From Rallus limicola (Eukaryota; Chordata; Aves; Gruiformes; Rallidae), in assembly GCA_022605955.1 (NCBI GenBank), contig JAKCOZ010000032.1, forward strand, positions 3,100,001-3,164,000: 64,000 nucleotides of DNA. Reading direction: 5' to 3'. Of the stretch, positions 51,491 through 61,735 are shown piece by piece; position 1 is the stretch's first letter, and every line of letters begins with the position of its first letter. A model generated the notes under the pieces. It did no database searches. It worked only from the letters and a program-made list of their open reading frames with translations, and was not told where the DNA came from. Position numbers and translations under genes: made by a program.

Positions 51491-53573
51491 CTGGAATACA
51501 AATACAAGTAAAAAGAGACAGAAAAAATGCCACTCTGTTCCTAAAATGTAGCTTGCCATTTAATGTATATTTACATGCCAGCATCTACTAATGTTAATCA
51601 TTTATGTCAGATGGGCCTTGCTCAGGACCAATTACTGCTCTTAAGGTCTTTAGGCACCAACGTGGAGCAAAGCTGTAACAGAATTTAGTCACATCAAAAG
51701 ACTTTTCTAGAACTAGAAGTCAAGTGATTATGCTCAGGTTTGAGGTGGAACTGTTGGTAACAGAACAGGGAAGAGAATACCTCAATACCAATTCAGCACC
51801 CAGTCCTACCACTTGCTCTTCAAAGACACAGTGCCTGAACAGAATGACATATAAGGTCTTGCTTATTTTTTACCGATTTTTTCATCTGTGACAAGCAGCT
51901 CCTGGATTTATTTTTTTTCCTTGTACATCAAGAAAAGCTAAGCATTCAAGTTTTTACTCTATCAAAACCTGAACAAAGGTTCAGTGTTTAAAAGCATTTC
52001 AGTCATGTCTGAGAAAGCCACTTTAATCAGAAGGCCTAGGCAGATCCCTTCAAAGCCCTGGGTGACTCAGGGTGCCAGCACAGCACCACACAGCATCTCA
52101 AGTACATCACATACACAGGCAACCAAAGCATCCATGTTCACCTTCCTCAGCATCAGGAGAAGTTGAAGCATCACGTTTCTCCTGCGACAAGTGAAGGCTA
52201 GCACTGTAAGATGACTTAAACACCTACCAAGATACATGATTCCCACAAGTGGCATTTGGGCTCAAAGCATGGGTGCAATAGACAGCAACCATCTCTCATG
52301 TTTGGCATAGCATTTCATGCCTTACTGCAATTCACGTGCTGAAGGTGATTCTTCCTCCTAACCCGACCTCAGTCTGGACAGCAGATACACCTGCAGAGTA
52401 GCAAAAGATTCTCTCCAAAGCTGGAATCCCATCAAAACCTCTCTTGTGCTACCAGTACACAGACCTTGCTTGAAAGTATCATTTCATATCAATTAGAGAA
52501 GCATAAAGAGATCAGGTATTTTAACAACATCCTCTTCACCCAGACTTCCTGTTGTTACCATAGACACACAAGGGTTAAATGATTTTTGAGCTCATTCTAG
52601 CCCTGGATAAGATCAAGCTTGCAACTTACAACACTAGAGGACAGAAAAAAGGCTGCTCTAAATTAAACTTAACAATGACACATTGCAGTTTGAGAAACTC
52701 TGTAATGTAAATTAATATTAAGTTTCTGAGCAAATATGCATCTTGACAAGAGCAACCATCATATAATTACAGAACCAAATGAGAGATATGAACATATTCT
52801 AAGTATTTGTATGCAAGTTGATATCAGTTGTACCATAGAAACAAATAATTCATTTACAACCTAATTTGAGAGCAATATAGTCTGCCAAATTGAGCCTGAA
52901 GCTTGGAAAACCGAAGTTTGCAGGAGGAAGCTAGTCCTCTAATTTCCTGCATGATTGGAGACACAAAATTAAGACAAAGTGTCATTTTATTAAGGCTCAG
53001 AAAACTTGCTTTTAAAACTAAGATGGCTTTTAATTCCTTCGTTTCCACAGCTTTTAGAAACAAACACTTATTTAAAACATCTCAGCAATGAGGCTTAATG
53101 GGCTGAAGGCAATCTGTGTTAATGGTGTCTGCTCCGGAATGGAACACATTTTTTCTCTCTGTGCTTTTAGCTTGGAAATAGCTAATATCACTTTTTCCAA
53201 CTTATTATTAGTAACTATAGCAATGAGAAATTTTCAGTCCAGCTTAGATGTCGTTTTATTTAAATTTAAGATTATTCATGTGCTCTAGAGAATTTTGCTA
53301 TTGTCCTGAATAAAACAACTGTTAGAAACTTAAAGCTATGAAACTATCCCTCCTCTAATCATGCATTTCATGCATTGCTAAACTCCTTAGCAAAATGGAG
53401 TGAGTATTCTGTGTCTGACACATTATCATCTGTGTAGAAAAATCAGTGCATATTCTAGTAACTACAATGAGAAACTACCACACTGAAACCTCCTGATTTA
53501 AATAGGTACTTTTGTAACAATACTATCACCAGATACCGTACAACAAAAGGTACCAAAAATGCTTCCCAAGGTT
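51491..53573. other. Non-coding DNA, nothing recognised
   Basis: No gene or repeat recognised. Short frames of about 60 codons on both strands at 51,984-52,255 overlap each other and have no context. Confidence 0.45.
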
Positions 53574-53668
53574 TAAAAAAACCCCCAAAAAAACCAACAA
53601 AACCAACCACAACCCCCAACAACACCCACCCCCCCCCCCACACCCCACCCCCCCCCCAAAGAAGAAAA
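53574..53668. repeat. A/C low-complexity tract with two poly-C runs
   Basis: An A/C-only stretch that includes an 11-base C run (53,629-53,639), a CCCC (53,643-53,646) and a 10-base C run (53,648-53,657). The minus strand is correspondingly G-rich and could form G-quadruplexes; the glycine/tryptophan-rich minus frame at 53,455-53,703 is a translation artefact of it. Confidence 0.9.
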
Positions 53669-55020
53669 CCTAAATTACATTCTGTACTTCCTCCATGTAG
53701 CACATTTCAATAAATATGTATCTTTTGGAATGACCATTTACCTTGAACTGATATTTTGAAAAAAACATTTAAAGACAATCTCTCCACCTTTGTGAGCTGT
53801 GCAAGCCAGCAAAAACATCCATCTCTACATAAAAGTCAATATAGCTATATTGCAACAGGGTTACGGAATGGTCTTGACATTTGACATGAAAGAAATGTTT
53901 TGTGAGAAAGTAAATGTCTTTTCTCAGTGTGGTTTGAAAATCATTTAAAATTTAGAATATTGTATCACATTTCAGTACTATATTTTTATGGACTTTTTCA
54001 TGTATTTATTAAAAAAACCAGAGAACAATCACTCAATTCACGCCTGTGAATTTCTCTACAATGCTTAATGCTATTTGACCAGCTTAATACTATTATAAAT
54101 TATGCCACGTGTCGGTACCAGAGGTACAGTTCTATCAAAATCTAAAGCAAGCTGAAAGCATCAACAGTGCTGTATACATGCATAAACAAGCAATCCTTCA
54201 CCCCACAGAGTTACCCTCTAGAACAAAACTGTCTAATACTTGGGAATTGCCATGTTTTCTTCTATTGGAAGGGGAAAGCTAAATATCAAAATGTTTCTTT
54301 GACTTTATTCTTCTGATGACTATTTCCCCAAAGAAAACTAATGACAGAACAAGACCATCACTTTGTTCATCATTTCCAAACATCTTCCCTGGGCAGCAAC
54401 CCAATGTCAATAAAATTTACCAACACAATCTATTTGTGATTGTCTGTTTATGGCTCCTCACTGCCCTTCTCAGACTTCTGCTGTCTCCGGATACAGTCAC
54501 TAGCATACAACAACTCTATCTGTAGCTTGTCTCTAGTAACACCATGATCCTTAAGTAAAAGTGCAGCCAGCTGGACAAGGACTGGAGTTGACACAATGGT
54601 TCTCTCTCTTTTAATACATTTTACAGTTTTAAAATTGCTTGAATGTTCCTCACATTAATTTTAAAGTTCAGTGTCTCATCAGTTATAACAGCACTTCATC
54701 TGACCTCATTAGGACATCTTATTGTTTATTGCAGTTCTAGCAAATGATTTTTAACAGCTTCTACTTTTATTTCCTTCTAAATATGGCATAGCAGTCCATA
54801 ACAGGCCGTGTTTACCTTGTTAGTCTCCAACGTTAAAAAGAAATACAAGCTCATACCTTTAGGTTCCTATTTGTGACAAGAGCAGATCAATGTCTGACTT
54901 GTTATTTGCCTCTAAAGCATCATTTTTTCAATTCATGTTCATTACAGAACACCTGCCAAATCTGTTACCCAAACTACGCTGTGTCCACGTCGTAGCCCCG
55001 AAGACGCGAAACCACTACTT
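53669..55020. other. Non-coding AT-rich DNA; CpG cluster at its end
   Basis: No gene recognised. A minus-strand segment at about 54,862-54,917, between a TTTAG acceptor and a GTATGA donor, contains a short open frame ending in TAA and is not called. Around 54,985-55,035 CpG density rises sharply (see findings). Confidence 0.4.
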
Positions 55021-55022
55021 AC

Positions 55023-56678
55023 GCAATCAAAGCGCAAGTCTTGTTTGAGAAACACCACATAAAAGAAGATTGATTTTCGTCTTGGAAATGTCAAACTTCT
55101 GCCTATAATGCTCAGCTACATTTTTCTGAAACAGCAAAGTTCAAAAAGAGCCATATACCTGACAGATCTCCGACACATCATGATAGATGTGGCAGGTCTA
55201 CTACTTTATTGCCAGAAATGTCCTCCAACGGAATGAGGCAATCAATGAGGAATAATAAATCTATCCCAGATCACAGAACTATTTTTTGTACACACATAAG
55301 AGAAGAAACAACACATTTTTTATATTTCCAGAGACTCCTATTTTAATAAACTCCTACACTAACTTTTTTAACGTTATACAATAACCACTACGCAGTTTAA
55401 TCTTATCAGTTTTATTGGTTCAATACTTCTCCATCTAAACTCTCAACATGTATTTTTATATTATGCTTGAGGAGGAAAAAATTAGATAGAATTTAAAACA
55501 CACTTTTCCTCTTAAAAAAACAATTTTTTCTTACCTTTTTTTCTAGTCCCTTTGTCAGCCAGGAGAACAGCAGCTGCTCCAAATGTATCTCTTCAATTAC
55601 ATCCCCATCATCCTAGAAAACATTGGGTTTGGTTAATAATGCCTCGTAATTTGAGTGTATAGTATGAATGCATTTCATTTTCCATCTTTGAAAGCTCCCA
55701 TATTTGAGACAAATGACAGCAAGTTTGAAAAAGTTAATTTGACATTCATAGATCAATACTCTCTAGAGAAAGAACTGGTGTGATTTAACACTAATGCCTT
55801 TGAATGCTTTCTACCACCTATCCTTCAAGTAATCATCCTGACTTCAGCAACAGAGAGAACATACTCCAAAACATGCATTTTCTGAAGACCGCAACACTAC
55901 CAAAACAAGCAAAGCTATGTCAGCTCAAACACAGTGATTGAAAATGCTTTTCTTTTATGGCAATGTGATTATGTTTAACATACATCACTAACTAGGCTCA
56001 ATAAATCTAAAAACTGTATTATGTGTAGATTGATAGTTACTTGCCCTTGTGTATGATTTAAAAAGACAGATCCATGCATCACTGCCATGATTCTACTTCT
56101 TCCAGTATTTTACACATTAAGTACATAGACAGTGCTTAATGTTACAGTAACCAAGACAGTTTGAGTTAAGCAAACCACTCAACAAGCAGAAATGTGCCTA
56201 AAGCTCACAAAGTTTTGAAATTGGTAGCTTAATGACATGAGAATTTCCAGAGAATAAACAAAGCCTTCCCTTTATTCACACAGCCATAGTCATTTAGCTT
56301 TTCTTAGACTGAAGTTCCAAACTAAAACCAGCGGGATGACAGAGCAGGAACACAAGGACACTTACTACTCTTCCCTCCTGCAATGCAATGGCTGCACTTA
56401 GGAAGAGGCTGAGTAGCACCTCTGTAAGGAACAAGCAGCAGGGTTTGTTTTGCTTTTGCACAAACATTACATAATCAAGTATATAAACAAGACACTAAGT
56501 CAAACACACATCTGCAACAAACCAAGAGGCTTTGTCTAAGCTAGGTAACATAAGATTTCAACATCTCCTTTGATACTATTTTGAGAGTATTTCTTTATCA
56601 ACTGTCCGAGGTTAAAAAGATGCACTTACCCAAATTCACACCCTTATCAACCCAAGCATGATGCGACACAGCACATTC
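55023..56678 (-). CDS. Candidate multi-exon minus-strand gene (unidentified)
   Basis: Four exon-like segments on the minus strand are phase-compatible in order. At 56,678-56,630 (frame ECAVSHHAWVDKGVNL) the donor is GG|GTAAGT. At 56,421-56,366 (VLLSLFLSAAIALQEGRV) a strong acceptor TGCTTGTTCCTTACAG leads to donor GTA|GTAAGT. At 55,612-55,535 (DDGDVIEEIHLEQLL, then FSWLTKGLEKK) acceptor TGTTTTCTAG leads to donor AAAG|GTAAGA. At 55,125 (acceptor TTTGCTGTTTCAG) the frame reads KNVAEHYRQKFDISKTKI and stops at TGA (55,029-55,027). The phase joins are 1, 0 and 0. No in-frame ATG was found in these exons. An ATG at 56,845-56,843 downstream of GC and CCAAT boxes opens only 39 codons and joins poorly. 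A donor GTAAGT also lies just after the last stop, which argues against that stop being the natural end. I do not recognise the protein. Confidence 0.32.
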
Positions 56679-57248
56679 CTAGATAGGCTACAAGGAATCA
56701 CTGGTGTGCAGGGCCAGATGAAACATCACCTTTGGCAGCTCCTCAAACAAGGGCCGCCTCCTGCCTCAGCCTCCCCAAGATTCCTCTGGCAGAGGCGAAG
56801 CAAGCAGCCCCACTGCCCCCACACCAGCAGCCTCGCAGCATCCATTTTATCACCTTACTCCCCTGTCAGGCACTTCCCTCAGCCCCGCCCTCCCCCTCAG
56901 TGCTCTGAGGGCACTGCACATTGTGATTGGCCTGCCTCTTCACAAGACCCTCCCTGATTGGCTGCTGGGAGGGAACTCAATCCAATCTCATCCCTGGGAT
57001 CTAGACTGCTCTAGAACCTTCTGGCTTCTTCCACCCCCTCACACCTCCCTGCTCCTCCAGGGACTGAGCAGAGGGCACTGCAGAGGTGGCTCAAGCACAT
57101 TTCCCTCTTGAAAGGCAGAATTATAAACGGGCCCATCTGCCTGATGGAAAAGAAACTTAAATTTTCCCCGGGAAAGCTTCAGACAGCAGATTAATTAGTG
57201 GCTGCCACTCACACCTGCCTTCCGTCAGCTTTCTGACCTCTGCCCAAA
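56679..57248. promoter_or_regulatory. GC-richer promoter-like region, possibly bidirectional
   Basis: This ~570-bp stretch is clearly GC-richer than its surroundings. It contains inverted CCAAT boxes GTGATTGGCC (about 56,921-56,930) and CTGATTGGCT (about 56,954-56,963), a forward CAATCCAATC (about 56,979-56,988), a GC box AGCCCCGCCCTC (about 56,881-56,892) and a TATAAA at 57,122-57,127. For the plus strand the TATA lies about 125 bp before the ATG at 57,249. For the minus strand the CCAAT boxes and GC box lie upstream of an ATG at 56,845. CpG content is modest, so it is not a classical CpG island. Confidence 0.42.
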
Positions 57249-57330
57249 ATGGAGTCACCAGAAAAACACAGAACCATCTCCCTCACCGCACAGCCTGCTA
57301 ACAGGAAACCACAGCAAAGCCCACCTACAG
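57249..57330 (+). CDS. Candidate first coding exon (unidentified)
   Basis: An ATG in a strong Kozak context (CAAAATGGAG, A at -3 and G at +4) lies about 125 bp downstream of a TATAAA and of CCAAT/GC boxes. The frame reads MESPEKHRTISLTAQPANRK, then PQQSPPT. It runs open for 27 codons plus one base into an excellent donor CTACAG|GTAAGT. The peptide is polar, basic and proline/serine/glutamine-rich, as expected for a disordered N-terminus. I do not recognise it. Possible downstream exons are at 59,585-59,629 and 63,214-63,358; at least one middle exon would be needed to reconcile the phases. Promoter, Kozak and donor together make this the best single candidate for a host coding exon in the window. 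Confidence 0.38.
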
Positions 57331-57904
57331 GTAAGTTAAGAAGCTATAGCACAGTTTTCACAACCTCAGAAGTGCTGCTCCCAGTTTGGGAGGGGTAGGG
57401 ACACCCTGCAAATCTCAACCACCTTGTCTGGCAGCAGCTCTCCCTCCTATGGAGAAGTTTTCTGAATTAAGGCAAAGAAATCTCACTTGAAAAGTTGAAC
57501 TTAAAACAAAAAGTTAAAGTTAACTTTTGTGTGCAGCCTCAATATGCCTGACACCTGACAAGAGTTTCATTCTCCTGTGAAGGGCAGGAAATTAACACAT
57601 TCTCATCATCCACATGAGGAAACTGAAGTACACCAAGATTGGTATAACTTTGTAAGTAACTTTCAAAGAATAATAAAGCACTCCCACAACAGTCACTCTA
57701 GCTATTTCTAGGCAAGCACAGTTTGTTTGGGGTTGGTTTTTTTATCCCAAGTGGAAACAATACAGTATCTGAAGAAAACAAAATTATTAGCTGTGCATCA
57801 CTGCTTCGTAGTTATTTCTGACAACTAATAAAAAATTTCATAATAAGGAGTGCAGAGGGAAGAGACAAAGGGTGACAGAAACTTTGGTATTTCTCTTCAA
57901 GCTT
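57331..57904. other. Non-coding DNA, nothing recognised
   Basis: Would be the first intron if the exon at 57,249 is real. No feature seen. Confidence 0.4.
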
Positions 57905-58035
57905 GGTAATATTTTTTTGTACAGTTTTGTAACTTTTTTTATTGCATAGATGTAATGTAATTAATTTTATTCTACAAATAAAATGTACAAAATAGTTTTT
58001 TCTACATTACATTTTGTTTCATAATGAAACAATAA
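57905..58035. repeat. AT-rich cluster of nested inverted repeats
   Basis: Three inverted repeats lie inside 130 bp. TTTTGTACA (57,915-57,923) pairs with TGTACAAAA (57,984-57,992). ATGTAATGTA (57,950-57,959) pairs with TACATTACAT (58,003-58,012). The near-perfect palindrome TGTTTCATAATGAAACA is at 58,015-58,031. The region is extremely AT-rich, so some of this is expected by chance, but the interlocking arrangement is notable. Could be a decayed MITE-like element or a hairpin-forming AT tract. Confidence 0.6.
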
Positions 58036-59584
58036 ATCAAAAAATATTAAACTTTTGATTTTTTTTTTTCCTAGGAACTTAAATAAGATTTGGAATGTAC
58101 TTTATTTTTTTAAATAGAGTAAAATGTTTTAAATTAACATAACAAAATTGCTTACGATGCCTGAAGCTATTTTTGAATTTTTCATAACCAAACAGTTCAC
58201 CTAATCATCTTCAATTTTAATGTTGTCATATTCATTTCTGATACAAGCATAAGTTTTAAACAGCTGTTAGATAGCAAGTCTAGAATCAGAACAACTCTTT
58301 CAGCATTTTCCCTTTATTTCTCATTTTTGCCCTCAATAACAACAGTAAAACCAGGCTTTCCAAACTTTCACTACAAGATGTTCATCCTTATTAGTAAAAT
58401 TACTATACCACTATACTGCTCCTCTCTTTTAACAAAAATAGATAAACCTAATATTAGTTATACAAGTCAGTTGAAACAATCTGTTTCATCTTTGATTTCT
58501 TCTTATTCTTTTGTCTTGCAATCAAAACCAACAAAGAATCATATACCCTGCTGGCCAAACAAGGAAGAGTTGTATCTCCATTGTACCCCAACAGTAGTGA
58601 TTGACATACCATTCAATCTTAACAGAAAACATATCTGAAAGTACAAGCCTCGTTCAGTCTATAAGAAAAATTGTTTTTCAGCACTACTGTTTCACAGTTT
58701 CCTCACTGTTGGACTCTGAATTGGTGCCTTTGTTTCTTCAAAACAGCTGCATTTACTTACATTTTAAAATCCTATGGTTTCACACAGGTGGTAACATCTC
58801 TATAAAAAAAATAAATCCATCAACAATCTGTCTCTGGGTAACTTTGTAACTCGTATTCTACTGAGCACACCACCATGAACTGCTCAGAAAGGTGTTATAC
58901 AAAACCCAAAATGAACATCCACACACTGATGGCAGCAAGCTGCAATTTTTGCCTGTTATTAACAGGAAAAATGTAACGGTAGAGCAAGCTGTAATCCTGA
59001 TAACCTAGATTCCAAGAGTCTTGGTAGGTTTCTCACATCGGTGCCTGAGCATGTGGTCAGAGCTGCAAGAAGTAACATTATCAGTGAGACAGGAAAAGCT
59101 GTGGAGGCTACAAAGACAAACAATGGTCAGGATGAAACAGAATGACCTAAGTGAGCTTGCTTCGTTGTTTCAAAGGGCTGGAAATATTGCTCTTAAGAAA
59201 GGTGAAGGAAATCAAACTGCAGGAAAATAACAAGTTTAACTGATACAGGCACATGTGCCCAAAAGAGCAAAATGTGTACTCAATGGTGCAGAATTATATT
59301 TAGAAAAATATGTTTAGACCATAGAAGAAACTAATGATAACACTGTGTAATAGAAAATTCTTCCTCTTGAATTGCCATTCCAATTCCAAAACCACCAAAG
59401 CCTCACCAAATCTAGTTGTCATCAATAACATACTTGATTACATTATCTCAATTAGCCAAGATTTCTTTAAACTATTATTACCACAACTTGCTCACTGTTT
59501 GTAAATGTTCTCAACAGAGGGAAGATGAAGCAGTAACATCCACAGGAGCAGCAGGATAGTTTCAGTTGAGGCACAGGCCTTTAG
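58036..59584. other. Non-coding DNA, nothing definite
   Basis: AT-rich, including a plus frame of 103 codons at 58,327-58,638 without splice or domain support. Around 58,989-59,150 two plus frames are open after an acceptor-like TAACCTAG, with no good donor in a phase that would fit the flanking candidates; not called. Confidence 0.4.
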
Positions 59585-59629
59585 AGATCAAACACCAAAG
59601 AAAAGGGAAAACGGCACAGTTATCCTAAG
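59585..59629 (+). CDS. Possible short internal coding exon
   Basis: A 45-nt segment between an acceptor-like CAGGCCTTTAG and a good donor CTAAG|GTAAGC. In the frame that skips one base it reads DQTPKKRENGTVIL, with two bases left over. These two bases join in frame to the candidate last exon at 63,214. The incoming phase does not match the ATG exon at 57,249 directly, so an intermediate exon would be required. Short length and a modest acceptor keep confidence low. Confidence 0.18.
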
Positions 59630-60068
59630 GTAAGCCCATTTTCTCCATGAAACTCTCAGTGTGACAGTAGGATACTGAAATAGCAACTCTAACTACACAG
59701 TAAGTCATAGGAAGGATCTTTTGTTACAATTTAGTCAAGGCACTAGCCTCCTATTCCCATCAGTCACATCCCATTCAAGTTTGCTGCCATAGTGACCTCT
59801 AACCCTGGACCAGGGACTTGAACATCTAAAAGGCAGATTTATTGTTCTATGTAAAAAAAAAAAATAAAGCATATGATATACAAAGAAAGTTCAGTCCTGG
59901 AACTCCACTGCTATTTTCTGCAAGTCATCTAAAACTAAATTACCACAACTTGTTGCATGCCAGGTCCCCATTTTCTGATTTCTTTGGTCTTCTCCAGTTC
60001 ATCCTTTCAGCTTCAGGAGACTCTGGAGCATGAGGTTCCTGGATTTCAGCAGGTCTCAAATCACATAC
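59630..60068. other. Non-coding DNA, nothing recognised
   Basis: No recognised feature upstream of the retroviral remnant on the plus strand. Confidence 0.4.
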
Positions 60069-60272
60069 TGCTGCGATTGAGACAGGACACAGCTTGATGC
60101 AAACAATTGTTGATTTATTGAAGAAAATCACAAGTTTCTATACTTTGCAAAGCCCACGTGTGCCTTAGTTTCATTGGAGCACAGAAGCCGTCTTTACATT
60201 TTACTACTTGCTGATTGGTTTAAAAACACTTACAAACATCATTAAGAATAGCAACTTAGGCCTAGTAGCACA
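60069..60272 (-). mobile_element. Probable short 3' LTR of an endogenous retrovirus remnant
   Basis: Read on the minus strand, this ~204-bp segment begins TGTGCTACTAGGCCTAAG. It contains a CCAAT box within AAACCAATCAGC, a TATA-like AGTATAGAAAC and an AATAAA (within TTCAATAAATCAAC), and ends CAATCGCAGCA. The order CCAAT - TATA - AATAAA - TG...CA ends is that of an LTR, and it lies 3' of the env remnant at 60,398-60,790 on the same strand. Boundaries are inferred from the TG/CA ends and are uncertain. It does not resemble the ERVL-like LTRs elsewhere in the window. Confidence 0.55.
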
Positions 60273-60397
60273 ACCCTCTGTACTCATTCTGGTTTTGTTT
60301 TTTGTGTCTTCTCTTGTTCCTGCTTCAAGGCTGTCTAGTCCCCTTATCCCATCCAGTGTAAGACAGTCTAAGTCTTCCCACAGTCTCTCATCCCTTA

Positions 60398-60790
60398 TCA
60401 GCCAGTGTTGTTGCAGCCTCCCAGGGCTTGAAGCCAACAAGTCTCAACACATCTCTCTCCAGTAGCTGCAAAGAACCCAAATTCCCACCTGCTTCTTCCA
60501 GGTTCGATGCTGCATCTCCCCCTCTCTGTTGCACAAAAGAATCTTTTTTTTTTTATAGACCGATTTATCAAGCATTGCATACACTGCAATAGACAGGGTA
60601 AAAGGAACAACAGAAGCAGAAGAACAGCCAAGGCATAAACAGAAGTTTTTACCAAACTCTTCAGCTATCCAGATAATCCCCATCCTCCAAAAATTTTGTC
60701 CAGCCAATCCCATCCATCATCTTGTCAGAGTTTCAAGACTCCATCCTTAAGCTGTTGAATGCTAGCATTAACAGCCTTGCATGTCAGCTC
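60398..60790 (-). pseudogene. env: Endogenous retroviral env remnant (transmembrane subunit C-terminal part)
   Basis: On the minus strand the translation shows features typical of the end of a retroviral envelope transmembrane subunit. There is an ectodomain-like helix (contains SIQQLKDGVLKL), then a tryptophan-rich membrane-proximal stretch (WDWLDKIFGGWG at about 60,712-60,677). A leucine-rich membrane anchor ending in a PCLLQCMQ-type cysteine motif (about 60,632-60,585) follows, then a basic cytoplasmic tail. The copy is broken: in-frame stops are visible at 60,725-60,727 (TGA) and 60,665-60,667 (TAG), and another TGA lies further upstream. Only the 3' end of env is present; gag, pol and the env surface subunit are not seen nearby. 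The motif resemblance is from general knowledge of retroviral Env; the exact lineage is not resolved. Confidence 0.7.
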
Positions 60791-61532
60791 TGCTCACCTA
60801 CAGAACAGTTGCTTCAGACTCTCCAGAACACTAACTCTGTCAGCTGCTTTTACCCATCATCGGTTTTCCTGGGTGAAAGGAAGGCCTACCTTTGAGGAGC
60901 TGTGCAACTGAGAAACATGCATTCTTCTGCGTTCTTTCTCTATGTATTTCACCCTGCCTTACACAGGCTTATTTTAAACCCTTACTGTGGAATGGAAACA
61001 TGAGCTACCTGATGATCTTACTGACTTTGTTTCTTCACATAAATAAGTCATGGCAATTTAACTACAAAACCACAGGATCAGAAAACAAGCCTATTCTTCA
61101 GTAGCAGATTTCATGCAGAACTAGAGACAGCGCAATACCTTTCCCTGACATTCCAGCTCAGCAATTTTTCCTTGACATGTTGTGGTGTTTTTTTTTTTTT
61201 TTAAAACAGTCAATGACCAAAATGTGTTTATGGCAGCAGGAGATATGTTTTAGCCCACATTGACTACTAGTTGTCTTGAAGTGATCCGTGAAAGCCTTGA
61301 GTTTGTACAACAAAATGCAGCCCTCCCATTTTAGCATCCAAAAATTAAGGCAGGTTTTGGTTTTTCAGATATCATTGCAATAAGAGAATCGGGTACAAGT
61401 TAAATCTCCATGATATTCTCCTTGAAATGCTTCATTCTCAGTCTGACATTTTTTCAACATATTCCAATTGAAAGTAAAAAACCAAACCAGCAAGCTAAAG
61501 TGAATTTAAAATAAACACTAGCTTTGGGGGGT
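60791..61532. other. Non-coding DNA, nothing recognised
   Basis: May include further decayed retroviral sequence next to the env remnant, but I cannot recognise it. A T-rich run occurs at about 61,188-61,202. Confidence 0.4.
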
Positions 61533-61553
61533 TTTGTTTGTTTGTTTGTTTTT

Positions 61554-61584
<31 letters not shown>

Positions 61585-61586
61585 GG
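61533..61586. repeat. (TTTG)n-T15-G23 simple repeat
   Basis: TTTG repeats run directly into a 15-base T run (61,549-61,563) and then a 23-base uninterrupted G run (61,564-61,586). The G run has strong quadruplex potential and is a likely place for sequencing or assembly length error. Confidence 0.95.
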
Positions 61587-61639
61587 TGTTTTTATTTTTG
61601 GTTGATTGTTTTTTTCCCCAATAGTTATGGTCTTTCTTT

Positions 61640-61735
61640 ATAGAATCACAGATTCATAAAATCCTGGGTGGCAAGGGACCCATGAGGGCCACATCCCACT
61701 CCTGACTGCACACAGGGCAACCTGAAAGTTATACT
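61640..61735 (-). mobile_element. CR1 LINE 3'-end fragment (diverged)
   Basis: On the plus strand the segment reads ATAGAATCACAGATTCATAA, then GGGTGGCAAGGGACCCATGA and TCCCACTCCTGACTGCACAC, then AGGGCAACC. This is the antisense form of a CR1 3' end of the subfamily carrying a CTCCTGGCCCTGCACAGG-like block. It lies just beyond the T/G tract. Confidence 0.78.

Noticed and set aside
58327..58638. Plus-strand frame of 103 codons
   Set aside because: AT-rich, low-complexity composition and no donor; length is within chance expectation.
58989..59154. Plus-strand open segments after TAACCTAG between candidate exons
   Set aside because: Two frames are open but no good donor exists in a phase that joins the exon at 59,585.
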